Positions 41,527 to 51,065 are shown, counted from the first letter of the stretch. The stretch: 64,000 nt of DNA from M3007 sp043764095 (GCA_043764095.1 JAYUKX010000016.1:1-64000), one strand, 5' to 3'. Numbers and translations: made by a program. The notes: generated by a model from the letters alone, not told the origin.

Positions 41527-44520
41527 ATGTACATGAATTATGTCCTTTTTTTAACCTTTTTTATCGCCGCTAGTATGGTGCAGGCTCAAATCCCAGCGTA
41601 TAATCAATATACGACGAAGGATGGGCTTTCGGGTAATACAGTATATTGTGGTGTACAGGACAAAAAAGGATTTTTATGGTTTGGTACTAATCAAGGGCTT
41701 TCCAGGTTTGATGGTACTCGATTTGAGCATTTTGGCGTAAAAGAAGGGCTGCCCGATCCTGAAGTACTGGAACTATTTTCAAGTTCTGATGGTGATCTAT
41801 GGATATCTTGTTTCAAGAAAAATCTAAGTATCCGAAAAAATGGGCATATCCAAATCGCAGCAGCAGATAACCTTCTTTCAAAAATATCTTTAAAATCTGC
41901 TATTGTTACGTCCTATGAGGATAGTTTAGGGAAAAAATGGATTTGTGGTAAAGACAGCACGATTTTTATTTTAAAACAAGATAGTATCATCCGAGTTAAA
42001 TGCCCAAACGTTGTTATTTCCATCTTAGAAATAAATGGAACACTATTCGGTATGACCGCCTCTGGACTACTTCGAGTCTCCATCAACGGTGATATACTCC
42101 AAAATATCATATTGGGTAAACCCAATCAAAATCTATTTAAAAACCTATCTAATGCAATAGCGATCGGGGATAAATTGATTGCCATGTCGCCCCACCTGAA
42201 AATATACCATATAAAAGGGGATAGTATGCACTTGATAGAGGAACACAAGGATATATTTGGCAAATTGTTTGCCGATAGCCAAGGCCGGTGTTGGGTGGGT
42301 ACATCTAATAAAGGTGCTATTTGTTTTGTGCCACCATATCTTTCCCTTTCTGGATATCAATCTTTTATTCCTGGAAAAAGAGTCAACTCTATCATAGAAG
42401 ACAACCAAGGTGGATTTTGGTTTGGTACTATTGGTGAAGGTCTATTTCGGCTGGTACCAAATGGATCTTTGATATACAGGTTTTCCCCCGATCATATTCC
42501 TACTAATATTACGGCAATGTCCACTGCAACAGGAGGAGGCATACTTGCTGGCGACGACAAAGGATTTATCCACCATGTTTCAAAAAGTGGAGTGGAAAAA
42601 ATAAATTTGCCAAGCGTAGAAAAATACAATAAATGCAGACAAATCAAGCATATTGGACCACATGACTATTGGATTGGAACTGATTTAGGGCTGTATCATT
42701 ATCAAAAAGGAAAACTAACCCTAACTTCGCACCTCTCGGCCATAAAAGGAATGGAATACCGGAAGGATACACTTTGGTTAGGTACAGCAGGCACAATTTA
42801 TTTTCTCCCCTTAAATGCTACGGAAGTGAGTCGAATCAAGGCCGAACGCGCCACTGCTTTATGTCAAGATAGCGAAGGATTTTTATGGGAAGGGGGGACC
42901 AATGGACTAAAATGCGAGCAACAAGCCTTTCAATTCAATTGGGGAGAACGCTTCTCCGAATTAGGGAATCGTGTATTGGCACTCGAAAATGGCGGCCAAG
43001 GCATCCTGTGGGCGGTGACACCTCAAGATGGCTTAATTCGGCTGCACGTTAAAAACGGAGCGGTATTGTCACTCCAACTGATGGATTATTGTTTTAATAC
43101 TGGTATTCGTAATATACAATCCCTTTTCCAAGATACTTCTGGCAAACTCTGGATAGCGACCAATGAGGGGATATATACACTGGATAAGGAGTACAAAACA
43201 CAATATTTTGGATTACAAGACGGATTGGCCAATCTAGATGTAAACTGTGTGTTGGTGGCCAATGATACGCTCTGGGTGGGTACTGTGGCTGGCGTTACGT
43301 GTAGGCCGCTGTCAACGATCAAAAAAGGGAGCACTTCTCCTATGTTTTTTGCCGCATTACGCTACAGAATGGCTGAAAAAAATATTAGGATTAGCTTGCT
43401 GGATACCTTGCTTGATGTGCCTGTATTATATCTCCCATCCAATGCTAATGCCGTTGAATTGGATCTTTCGGTACAGGACTACAATAGCGATTATAACAAG
43501 AATTTTGAGTGCACCATTATAAGGCAATTTCCCGCTTGGTACAATATCACTTTTGATCACCTTTTGGGCTGGATTCGGGCTGGATTTCGTGCGCCACATG
43601 AGTCTAGCATGGCAGAGCGCGGCGTACTACAAATGGGTCTAAATTTACCTACAGGACGATACCTCATAAGCGCATCTACCAGTAATAAAGGGGGCAATAC
43701 AATATTCGAACCTAACTATTTCACATTGGAAAAAGATACGCCTTGGTACGGAACAGCCCTGTTTTGGTGTATTTGTTGGGCATTAATTATTATTGCATTA
43801 TATCGAATCATACGTGCAGGAAACCAATATAGAATCATACAGACTCAGTTGGCAGAATTACAAATCCAGGCTTTGCAAGCGCAGATCAACCCACATTTTA
43901 TTGGTAACAGCATCAATGCCATCCAACAGTTTTTTTACCCGCCCAATGCAGCAAAAGCGAGTATTTATATTGCTATTTTTACCCGACTGCTGCGCAAAAC
44001 CATGGAGTTCTCGGAGCATCATTTTATTCCATTCCACGAAGAGGTGTTGTACGTGAACGACTATTTGGAAATGGTACAATTGAGGTTTGAGGATCGATTT
44101 AAATATACTGTTTCTAGCACACCAAATATTCCTCCCGACCTATTTTTTCCCTCTATGCTCCTACAACCACTGCTCGAAAATGCTACGATACACGGCTTGA
44201 ACCAAGATGGCGAGACTTTAATCGAGGTAGGATTTGATATGGTAGGCAATCGGCTAAGGTGTCAAATTAGCGATAATGGTATCGGTATCGAAAAAGCAAA
44301 ACAAACCAAAATTACACTTAATCCGCAACACAAATCCAAAGGCATGGAGTTACTGTTCAAAAAAATACAAACCCTTAATATCTTATACCACCACGATATT
44401 GATTTAGCGGTGAATGACCGAAAAAACGAACAACCAGCACAAGCAGGCACCCGTGTTGTGATTTCCTTTTCTCTACTGAATCAATCGCAACTCCCCAAAA
44501 TTGATGATGACAAAAATTAG
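41527..44520 (+). CDS. Propeller-sensor histidine kinase (LytS/HisKA_7TM-less, His_kinase type)
   Basis: A 997-residue membrane protein. A signal sequence is followed by a large periplasmic region of two-component propeller repeats (about 20-640; recurring LWFGT, DLWIS, LWIAT-type strands), a Y_Y_Y-like beta domain (about 640-720), one transmembrane helix (about 740-760) and a LytS-type kinase: phospho-acceptor QAQINPHFIGNSINAI (His790) and an ATP-binding domain with LLQPLLENATIHGL and DNGIGI. This extracellular sensor is typical of Bacteroidota regulators that sense glycans or envelope state. It overlaps the response-regulator gene, so the two form a pair. Start may be 41533. Confidence 0.88.
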   Translation: MYMNYVLFLTFFIAASMVQAQIPAYNQYTTKDGLSGNTVYCGVQDKKGFLWFGTNQGLSRFDGTRFEHFGVKEGLPDPEVLELFSSSDGDLWISCFKKNLSIRKNGHIQIAAADNLLSKISLKSAIVTSYEDSLGKKWICGKDSTIFILKQDSIIRVKCPNVVISILEINGTLFGMTASGLLRVSINGDILQNIILGKPNQNLFKNLSNAIAIGDKLIAMSPHLKIYHIKGDSMHLIEEHKDIFGKLFADSQGRCWVGTSNKGAICFVPPYLSLSGYQSFIPGKRVNSIIEDNQGGFWFGTIGEGLFRLVPNGSLIYRFSPDHIPTNITAMSTATGGGILAGDDKGFIHHVSKSGVEKINLPSVEKYNKCRQIKHIGPHDYWIGTDLGLYHYQKGKLTLTSHLSAIKGMEYRKDTLWLGTAGTIYFLPLNATEVSRIKAERATALCQDSEGFLWEGGTNGLKCEQQAFQFNWGERFSELGNRVLALENGGQGILWAVTPQDGLIRLHVKNGAVLSLQLMDYCFNTGIRNIQSLFQDTSGKLWIATNEGIYTLDKEYKTQYFGLQDGLANLDVNCVLVANDTLWVGTVAGVTCRPLSTIKKGSTSPMFFAALRYRMAEKNIRISLLDTLLDVPVLYLPSNANAVELDLSVQDYNSDYNKNFECTIIRQFPAWYNITFDHLLGWIRAGFRAPHESSMAERGVLQMGLNLPTGRYLISASTSNKGGNTIFEPNYFTLEKDTPWYGTALFWCICWALIIIALYRIIRAGNQYRIIQTQLAELQIQALQAQINPHFIGNSINAIQQFFYPPNAAKASIYIAIFTRLLRKTMEFSEHHFIPFHEEVLYVNDYLEMVQLRFEDRFKYTVSSTPNIPPDLFFPSMLLQPLLENATIHGLNQDGETLIEVGFDMVGNRLRCQISDNGIGIEKAKQTKITLNPQHKSKGMELLFKKIQTLNILYHHDIDLAVNDRKNEQPAQAGTRVVISFSLLNQSQLPKIDDDKN

Positions 44521-45271
44521 AGCAATAATCGTTGACGACGAAAGTGCAGCACAAAAAACACTGATTGGTATGTTGGGCGAGTTTTGTCCACAGGTAACTG
44601 TTGTGGCCAAATCCAATAATATTAGCGAGGCTATTGTGCTTGTGGAACAGCACCAACCCGATTTGCTATTCCTCGATATTCAAATGTCACCCTACGAAAG
44701 TGGTTTTGATTTGTTGAACCGAACCCAAAAAATACAATATGGTGTCATTTTTGTCACGGCTTTTGCACAATATGCCATCAAAGCCATCAATGCGGTACAG
44801 CCTTGGGCTTATTTGGTTAAGCCATTTAGTGCCGATGACCTGATGGAGGCCGTGCGAGCAGCTTATAAAAAGATAATGGAAAACTCGGAAAGCACGACAA
44901 GCACCGAAGAGGAACATAAAGGCATTGTAGTTTCCGATGCCAGAAAAGGGCAGATTATCTTGAGACTTAAAGAGATTGTTTATTGCTTAGCGGACCAATC
45001 TGTGGTTGAAATTGTCTATTTAAAGCAAAATCAAACGGAGAAAATATATACCTACCTGTCCTTGAAACATATCCAGAACCAACTGCCTGAAATCCAGTTT
45101 TGTCGCACGCACCATGGTTCTATTGTCAACCTGGCGTTTGTGGATCGTTTTGAAAAAGTAGGTCGCTCAGGGGTAGTTTATCTGACCAATGGTGTTCAAT
45201 TACCCGTTTCTGTAAAAAAAACGGACGAGTTTGAGCAAAGTTTGAAGCGCTTTTGGGGCAATGTTCACTAA
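44504..45271 (+). CDS. LytTR-family response regulator
   Basis: A 255-residue protein with a receiver domain (about 1-125; phospho-acceptor D58 in DLLFLDIQM, conserved Thr in VTAFAQYA and Lys in LVKPF) and a LytTR DNA-binding domain (about 145-250; IVVSDARKGQIILRLKEIVY to LPVSVKKTDEFE). It is the partner of the kinase just upstream, since its start codon lies inside the kinase gene. Targets are not evident from sequence; the arabinose operon is on the far side of the kinase and has its own regulator. Confidence 0.9.
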   Translation: MMTKIRAIIVDDESAAQKTLIGMLGEFCPQVTVVAKSNNISEAIVLVEQHQPDLLFLDIQMSPYESGFDLLNRTQKIQYGVIFVTAFAQYAIKAINAVQPWAYLVKPFSADDLMEAVRAAYKKIMENSESTTSTEEEHKGIVVSDARKGQIILRLKEIVYCLADQSVVEIVYLKQNQTEKIYTYLSLKHIQNQLPEIQFCRTHHGSIVNLAFVDRFEKVGRSGVVYLTNGVQLPVSVKKTDEFEQSLKRFWGNVH

Positions 45272-45515
45272 TTACGTACATTTCCTCTGATCATAACGCG
45301 TATCGCTCGTGATACAATGACCTTTGTGGTATTAATATTACCTTCATCTTTCTTTATCACCTCATTCCTAAGATTGAACCAATTTATCAAAGGCAACAAA
45401 ATTGCACTAATAGCATGAAAAGAATACTCATTATTAACGGCATCCGGATAAAAAAAGTTTCTGTTATGCACTCGCAGAAAGGTATAAAAAAGGGGCAGAT
45501 TCGGTAGGGGCAGTT

Positions 45516-46121
45516 TTATAGATAATTCACATCTATAATCTTCAAGTATTCATCAAAATTATAAATGATCGGCATCCCCGTCGGGATATTCACATGGGCA
45601 ATTTCGGTTGCGCTAATATGCTCTAAATACATCTTCAATGCCCTCAAACTATTACCATGAGCAACAATTAAAATATTATTTCCTGCTCTTAATTTTGGTT
45701 CTATCTCCAATTGATAATAAGGCACAGCTCTGTTAAATGTATCATCTAAACTTTCGCCTCCTGGCGGACAAACGGCGTAACTTCTACGCCAAATATCGAC
45801 TTGTTCATCACCATATTTTGCAGCCGTTTCTGCTTTGTTTAAGCCTTGCAAATTGCCATACATTCGTTCATTTAATCCCGCATTGTAAATAATCGGGAGG
45901 TTAGTTTGTGCAATCTCTTCCAAAATAATCCGCATTGTCTCTTGTGCCCGAATCAGCGTAGAAGTATAGGCAAAGTTGTATCTAAACGCTTTCAATTTAC
46001 CACCTGCAATTTTGGCTTCTGCTTCACCCAAGGGGGTCAGTGCAACGTCTAAATTTCCTGTAAAACGATTTTCTAAATTATACACCGATTGTCCGTGACG
46101 AATAAGGGTTAGTTGTGCCAT
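45516..46121 (-). CDS. gpmA: 2,3-bisphosphoglycerate-dependent phosphoglycerate mutase
   Basis: A 201-residue protein with the histidine-phosphatase fold: catalytic LIRHGQSVYNLENRFTG, the GLNERMYGNLQG segment with substrate-binding residues, CPPGGESL and a second catalytic His in IVAHGNSLRAL. The ERxYG sequence favours phosphoglycerate mutase over a generic phosphatase. It interconverts 3- and 2-phosphoglycerate in glycolysis. It is shorter than the E. coli enzyme (about 250 residues), as seen in Bacteroidota. The ATG giving MAQLTLIRHG is used; the long upstream extension has no matching sequence. Confidence 0.9.
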   Translation of the reverse strand: MAQLTLIRHGQSVYNLENRFTGNLDVALTPLGEAEAKIAGGKLKAFRYNFAYTSTLIRAQETMRIILEEIAQTNLPIIYNAGLNERMYGNLQGLNKAETAAKYGDEQVDIWRRSYAVCPPGGESLDDTFNRAVPYYQLEIEPKLRAGNNILIVAHGNSLRALKMYLEHISATEIAHVNIPTGMPIIYNFDEYLKIIDVNYL

Positions 46122-46194
46122 TTTTTGCTTTTGGGATAAATTTAAGGTTTTTTTTGGTAAAAAAGATTTTCCAGATCTACTATTTTGGAAATGC

Positions 46195-46258
46195 GTGAAC
46201 CTTGCAAATCTTCTCCGTAATTCTGCAAAGCTGCTCATCGTTAAACACCCCACCTTTG
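46195..46258 (+). promoter_or_regulatory. Shared 56-nt-spaced promoter block, copy 1
   Basis: GTGAA at 46195 and CACCTTTG at 46251-46258 are 56 nt apart start to start, with CAAATCTTCTCC-like sequence between, as in three other copies in this island. The first ORF downstream on this strand is 46486, so either a long leader or an unannotated small RNA begins here. Confidence 0.6.
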
Positions 46259-46485
46259 CATTGTTATAAGAAACACTTGTAACAAAAATATTGTAATTTA
46301 GTAACACTGGAACAATTACAGATCTTTTAGTTGGATTGTTTTTGCCCGCCTTTGCAGTACCCTAAAACGCTTTTTTAGGAATGAATTATACTTCAACTCT
46401 GTTTGTTTTGTCTATGAAAATGGTGTAGCATACCCATAAATCTATGCACAAAACCTAACGACGCTCAGTACAAAATAAACAAACA

Positions 46486-46990
46486 ATGAAAAAATCAATC
46501 TATTATTTGTGCCTTATTGCTCTTCTATTGGCTACCTCTTGCTCCACTACCAAAATCACAAGTAGTTGGAGGGATACGAATAAGACTTTGATAATAAACA
46601 ACTTAAATAAGGTTTTGGTTGTCGCACTTTTCAAAAACGAGGCAGATAGCCGCAAAGCAGAAGACCAAATGACGGGTTACCTCAATGGCAAAGGCGTGGT
46701 GTCTTATAATTATTTTAAAAGTAAATTCGATAAAACCAATGAAGATGCTATTCAGCAAAAAATTAAAGCCGATGGTTTTGATGGGGCTATTACGATGCGA
46801 TTAGTGGTACTATACAACTACAAAAATATACACCGTGGAGGTCAACGTATATTCTATCAAAGAGGATAAAATTATTTGGACAGGACTCACAGAAACTACC
46901 GACCCCAAAGGCGTGCGAAAAATGACTGAACAAATAGCCAAAGTTGTATATAAACGAATGCGCAAGGAAGGATTTGTTAGTTCAAAATAA
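46486..46990 (+). pseudogene. Small lipoprotein gene with a frameshift
   Basis: The frame from 46486 encodes a lipoprotein signal (ATSCST) and a DUF4136-like beta domain up to residue 118 (VVLYNYKN), then goes off frame and stops at 46869. In the next frame the continuation YTVEVNVYSIKEDKIIWTG to EGFVSSK reaches 46990 and completes the domain. Deleting one A from the AAAAA run near 46828 restores a continuous protein of about 168 residues. The frameshift may be real, phase-variable or a sequencing error. It lies 40 nt before the PIG-L gene and behind promoter copy 1. Confidence 0.65.
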
Positions 46991-47029
46991 AGTGCAAAAC
47001 ATATAAAATACGTTAAAAAGAAGTAAAAA

Positions 47030-47659
47030 ATGTACGATACAACGCCTAAATCAGTAGCCATTATTGTGGCTCACCCCGACGATGAAATATTATGGGTAGG
47101 TGGTACTATTTTGACGAATCCATCTTGGAAATGCTTCATTGTAAGCCTTTGTAGAAAATACGATACAGATCGTGCGGCTAAGTTTTATAAAGTTTTGAAT
47201 ATCTTAAATGCGAATGGAGTAATGGGAAATTTGGATGACGAACCGGAACAAATTCCATTGGAAAACCAACGAGTAGAACAAGCAATAATGGACTTATTAC
47301 CGCAAAATCATTTTGATTTGATGATTACGCACAATCCGTTTGGTGAATACACACGGCACCTTCGGCATGAGGAAATCAGTAAAGCAGTGATCCATCTTTG
47401 GCAGCAAAAAGTGATCACAACCGATGCAATTTGGTTTTTTGCTTACGAAGATGGTAAAAAAAAATATTTCCCAAGACCAATGAAAAATGCAAATTATTAC
47501 GAAACGCTGAACGAAACCATTTGGCTCAAAAAATATGATCTTATCACCAAGATTTATGGTTTTGATAAAGACAGTTGGGAAGCGAAAACAACCCCAAAAG
47601 TGGAAGCCTTTTGGCAATTTACACATGCCCCATCGGCTGTTGAATGGATGAATAAATAA
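47030..47659 (+). CDS. PIG-L-family deacetylase
   Basis: A 209-residue protein with the family's zinc motif AHPDDEILWVGG (His, Asp, Asp), a RHEEISKAVI segment with a further ligand and THNPFGEYTRH with another histidine. PIG-L/LmbE enzymes remove acetyl groups from GlcNAc-type sugars or related conjugates. It is first of a four-gene plus-strand run with DUF6496, GT4 and GH100-like genes, which suggests a role in a surface or storage saccharide or in a stress-related small-molecule glycoside; substrate unknown. Confidence 0.85.
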   Translation: MYDTTPKSVAIIVAHPDDEILWVGGTILTNPSWKCFIVSLCRKYDTDRAAKFYKVLNILNANGVMGNLDDEPEQIPLENQRVEQAIMDLLPQNHFDLMITHNPFGEYTRHLRHEEISKAVIHLWQQKVITTDAIWFFAYEDGKKKYFPRPMKNANYYETLNETIWLKKYDLITKIYGFDKDSWEAKTTPKVEAFWQFTHAPSAVEWMNK

Positions 47660-47680
47660 TCACTTTTAAATAAGAATACG

Positions 47681-47878
47681 ATGGAAAAGCAAAAAAAATC
47701 TGCAATTAGAAAGACTCCTGCACAAAGAAAAATTGCAGAAGTAATGCACGAATTTAAAGAAGGTGACTTGCATTCCGGCAAAAGCGACGTAATTGTTACG
47801 AATCGTAAACAAGCAATCGCCATTGCGCTGAGCGAAGCGCAAGTGTTAGAAGAAAAAGAAAAAAAGAATAATATATGA
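47681..47878 (+). CDS. DUF6496-like small protein
   Basis: A 65-residue, highly charged protein (KTPAQRKIAEVMHEFKEGDL, then KQAIAIALSEAQ). It matches the pattern of DUF6496 proteins, small and of unknown function and often next to stress-type genes. Its stop overlaps the next gene's ATG (ATGA), so it is part of the run. Confidence 0.7.
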   Translation: MEKQKKSAIRKTPAQRKIAEVMHEFKEGDLHSGKSDVIVTNRKQAIAIALSEAQVLEEKEKKNNI

Positions 47879-49011
47879 AGGTGTTAGTACTTTACGATTA
47901 TCCTCCTTCACCTGGCGGATTGGCAACGCAGGGTGACCTTTTGTACAAAGGGCTTCTTGAAATGGGGGTGGACGCACGCGCTGTTCACGCTGAATCGGCG
48001 CAAGAAAAAGAATGGTATTATCGCTGGTTTAAACCTGATGTTGTGGTTGGTGTAGGCTATTGGGGACATACACCGCAATTGGTTTTGCACCCCCAGCGGT
48101 ATGGCATTCAGCCCGTTCCTTGGTTGGTGGCTGATGGCTATATTGCCAATTATCAAGAAGTGCTCAATGCACTCCCTTTGATATTAGTTACGTCACATTG
48201 GGTAAAAGAGATGTATGTAAGAGATGGGATTAATGGCGATAAAATAGAAGTATTGCCCGTTGGTTGCGATACCGATACTTTTCAGCCATACGATAAAAAC
48301 GACCCTAAAATCTTAGCAGTTCGAGATTCTTTGGGTATTTCACCCGAACAATTAATGATCTTGACGGTCGGGGGAGATGCCGCATCAAAAGGCGCACAAG
48401 AGGTCATGCAAGCGTTGGCTATTATTGATTCCCAAGCACCCGACTGGAAATATGTGTGCAAAGTATGGCCTCAACCGCGTACAGAAGCGCAAAATTTTGA
48501 AGATTTAAAAATGGCCATTGATTTAGGCATTGAAAAAAATGTTACTTATGCGACCAACACGATTTCTAGAAATTTTATGCCTTATCTCATTGCCGCTTGT
48601 GATATTTATGCTGCCCCGTCTCGATTGGAAGGTTTTGGAATGCCACAGGTAGAAGCAGGCGCGTGCGAAAAACCTGTTATCGGTATTAATGCAATGGGTA
48701 TGTTGGATACCTTAATTGATGGTGAAACGGCTTTTTTAGCCAGTGTTGCTAAAAAGATTGTAGTGAATGAAGTTATTTTAGGCAAAGAATCGGGCTATGG
48801 AGATAATCATAAAATACTGTTCACTGAGCCGCGCACAGTAGATTATCGCGCTAATGTTCAAGACATTGCCAAAGGCTTATTGACGCTGATGAATGATGCC
48901 GCATTGCGCGAAAAAATGGGTAAAGCCGGTAGAAAACGGGTAGTGGCCAATTTTGATTACCGTATAGTGGCGAAAAAATTTGTAGAAATAATAGAACGCC
49001 GTATTTTATGA
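47875..49011 (+). CDS. Glycosyltransferase family 4 protein
   Basis: A 378-residue GT-B-fold enzyme: N-terminal LVLYDYPPSPGGLATQGDLLY, a central GGDAASKGAQEVMQAL donor-binding loop and the E-x7-E region APSRLEGFGMPQVEAGACEKPVIG. It transfers a sugar from a nucleotide-sugar donor. It overlaps its neighbours by ATGA on both sides, so the run is translationally coupled. Acceptor unknown. Confidence 0.88.
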   Translation: MKVLVLYDYPPSPGGLATQGDLLYKGLLEMGVDARAVHAESAQEKEWYYRWFKPDVVVGVGYWGHTPQLVLHPQRYGIQPVPWLVADGYIANYQEVLNALPLILVTSHWVKEMYVRDGINGDKIEVLPVGCDTDTFQPYDKNDPKILAVRDSLGISPEQLMILTVGGDAASKGAQEVMQALAIIDSQAPDWKYVCKVWPQPRTEAQNFEDLKMAIDLGIEKNVTYATNTISRNFMPYLIAACDIYAAPSRLEGFGMPQVEAGACEKPVIGINAMGMLDTLIDGETAFLASVAKKIVVNEVILGKESGYGDNHKILFTEPRTVDYRANVQDIAKGLLTLMNDAALREKMGKAGRKRVVANFDYRIVAKKFVEIIERRIL

Positions 49012-50258
49012 AAAAAATAAATCAAGAGACTATAAATGCAGCCAAAACAGCAGCCCTTGCCGTTTTATTGCATAATATGAACGGGCCATTCCAAGGATTA
49101 CCACGTACCGCAGGTTGGGGTTATCCCGAGCCTTATACCCGCGATCTGATGATTTCCATTTTCGGTATCGCCGTTTCTGGAAATAAAGAATTACTGAAAA
49201 GTATGCGGAAAACATTGGAAACACTTGCAAAAAATCAGACACCCAAAGGACATATCTCCTCCTTAGTGCATGACAAAGATGACAGAGGATCAAGTGATAC
49301 CACGCCATTGTTCTTATTGGCTGTTGGTGTTTATAGACAGGTCAATAATGAACCAGATTTTTTAATAGAAGCCACCGAAAAAGCATTGATTTGGATGGAG
49401 TATCAAAGCCCATCCGACAGGTATTTAGTGGCTCAACAGCCCACCAGTGATTGGCGCGATGAACAATGGGTGCTTGGTTACGGATTATTTGTCAATACAT
49501 TGGTTTATAGTTATTTACGTATTTTACACCAAGATGAACGCGCCCAAAAAATACGTCAAGAAATGGGCCGATTTACCATTACCAGTGGCGTAATTCACGA
49601 CCATGTGCACGAGGGTTTGGTGGTGAAACACAAACCTTACTATGCCTTTTGGTCGTACAAAATTCACAGTAGCGAAAGGTTTGATTTATTGGGCAATAGT
49701 CTGGCTATTTTATCGGGTATCGCCTCGCCTACCCGTGCTGATGAGATGGTTTCTTGGATAGAAGCGGAATGTGAGGCGATGAAAAGCAGAGGCGAATTGG
49801 CCCTTGATTTGCCGCCCAATTTTTTTCCTTATACCAATCCCGAAGACCCCGATTGGCACGAGCGATATGCCCTATTTAATAACCCCGGTGAGTACCACAA
49901 TGGTGGAATTTGGCCTTTTATCTGTGGCTTTTATGTGGCAGCTTTGGTAGCCGCAAAACGGTTTTCATTAGCAGAAGAAAAATTAATGGCATTGACCGAT
50001 TGTATTAAAAAAACAAATTTTGATACTGCACATACGCATTCTGATATTGAAAAAATCGAAAATATTGCCGAAAGTCTAGATAAAAATGCGTCCAATGCTC
50101 AGAAAACCCAATATGGTTTTAACGAATGGATCAAAGCGCAAGACGGTGAGCCCAAAGGGCAAAATTGGCAATCGTGGAGTGCAGCCATGTACCTCTATGC
50201 CTGTAAATGTGTGGAAGAAAAACAAACACCTTTTTTTGACGAAATGAGGAATTTATGA
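49008..50258 (+). CDS. Six-hairpin glycosidase, GH100-like
   Basis: A 416-residue cytosolic protein with an (alpha/alpha)6-barrel look. The segments TPLFLLAVGVYRQ, TSDWRDEQWVLGYGLFVN (acidic SDWRDE), NNPGEYHNGGIWPFICGFY and GQNWQSWSAAMYLYA are typical of GH100 neutral invertases and related debranching-type barrels. Position after a GT4 gene, with an ATGA overlap, hints at breakdown or remodelling of the product of that transferase. Whether it is a sucrose hydrolase, a glucosylglycerol-type hydrolase or another is open. Confidence 0.7.
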   Translation: MKKINQETINAAKTAALAVLLHNMNGPFQGLPRTAGWGYPEPYTRDLMISIFGIAVSGNKELLKSMRKTLETLAKNQTPKGHISSLVHDKDDRGSSDTTPLFLLAVGVYRQVNNEPDFLIEATEKALIWMEYQSPSDRYLVAQQPTSDWRDEQWVLGYGLFVNTLVYSYLRILHQDERAQKIRQEMGRFTITSGVIHDHVHEGLVVKHKPYYAFWSYKIHSSERFDLLGNSLAILSGIASPTRADEMVSWIEAECEAMKSRGELALDLPPNFFPYTNPEDPDWHERYALFNNPGEYHNGGIWPFICGFYVAALVAAKRFSLAEEKLMALTDCIKKTNFDTAHTHSDIEKIENIAESLDKNASNAQKTQYGFNEWIKAQDGEPKGQNWQSWSAAMYLYACKCVEEKQTPFFDEMRNL

Positions 50259-50280
50259 TTATTTTAAAACGAATTTATCA

Positions 50281-50654
50281 ATGAAAAACTAGATTTTATC
50301 CACCATTTTAGTTTGTTCAATCTCAGTTCTTTACGGACAAACAGCCGCAAGACTAATCAGTTTTAGTCTCTTTGCAGGCTATCTTCTTGATTTTTTTGTA
50401 CGCCTCAATCCGGATTTCATGTTTCGGCAAACCCTATTTACCGATGTTCACAACATTGGTCATTGGACGGTCAAGTGTCGTATTCGACCATGAAATTCAA
50501 AAAAACGGATGCTTTATTTGGCCACGACGGTGGCAACACCTTGAATTTCAACGTATTATTAGATGTACGATTTTATACAAAAATAATTATAATTATTCTC
50601 GTAAGTTCCAAGAAGAAAAATAAAGGAAACAGCGAGGGGATAAAGATTTCATAA
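50281..50654 (+). pseudogene. Remnant of a secreted protein gene
   Basis: ATG-AAA-AAC is followed at once by TAG; reading on, ILSTILVCSISVLYGQTAA looks like a signal peptide. Later fragments in another frame (YSTMKFKKTDALFGHDGG, NTLNFNVLLDVRFYT) resemble barrel-type strands. With one stop and at least one frame change, the gene is probably dead. No intact ORF is in the region 50261-50816 apart from this. Confidence 0.5.
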
Positions 50655-50714
50655 AGCAGTACACCAATGTTATTCGAAAAGGTAGGAGTATAAATGCAGT
50701 TGTCAACCGAACGT

Positions 50715-50778
50715 GTGAATTGTGCAAATCTTCTCCATAAATCTATAACACTTTTCCTTCATTATACAATCACCTTTG
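50715..50778 (+). promoter_or_regulatory. Shared 56-nt-spaced promoter block, copy 2 (Kazal lipoprotein)
   Basis: GTGAA at 50715, CAAATCTTCTCC-like sequence, TATAACAC and CACCTTTG at 50771-50778, 56 nt start to start. The ATG of the Kazal gene follows the box by 38 nt. Confidence 0.7.
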
Positions 50779-50816
50779 CAACAATATAATTACTGTAAAT
50801 AGTTTTAAAAAAAATC

Positions 50817-51056
50817 ATGAAGAAAACGACCCATTTTTTTATTCCCCTCTGTATAGCGGTCATTTTAATGGCTACTGCTTGTTATAAGAAGACAGTGCCG
50901 ATGAGCAATTGTGTCGAAAAAACAGCAGATCCCGATTGTATTTGCACCAAAATTTATAAGCCTGTTTGTGGTTGCAATGGCAAAACGTATGGAAACGAAT
51001 GTGAGGCTCGTTGCCACAATATCACTAAGTTTAAGGAAGGCGAATGTCCAAAATAG
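50817..51056 (+). CDS. Kazal-domain lipoprotein
   Basis: A 79-residue lipoprotein (signal followed by MATACYKK; Cys22-type lipobox). The mature part is a Kazal domain: CICTKIYKPVCGCNGKTYGNECEARC then GEC, with six cysteines. Kazal domains inhibit serine proteases by a fixed loop; in bacteria such lipoproteins may protect the cell surface from host or self proteases. Promoter copy 2 precedes it. The inhibitory loop specificity cannot be deduced. Confidence 0.85.
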   Translation: MKKTTHFFIPLCIAVILMATACYKKTVPMSNCVEKTADPDCICTKIYKPVCGCNGKTYGNECEARCHNITKFKEGECPK

Positions 51057-51065
51057 AAAAGAAAA

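Noticed and set aside
46347..46354. CGCCTTTG as a fifth shared promoter block
   Set aside because: No GTGAA lies 56 nt upstream and the intervening words are not conserved.
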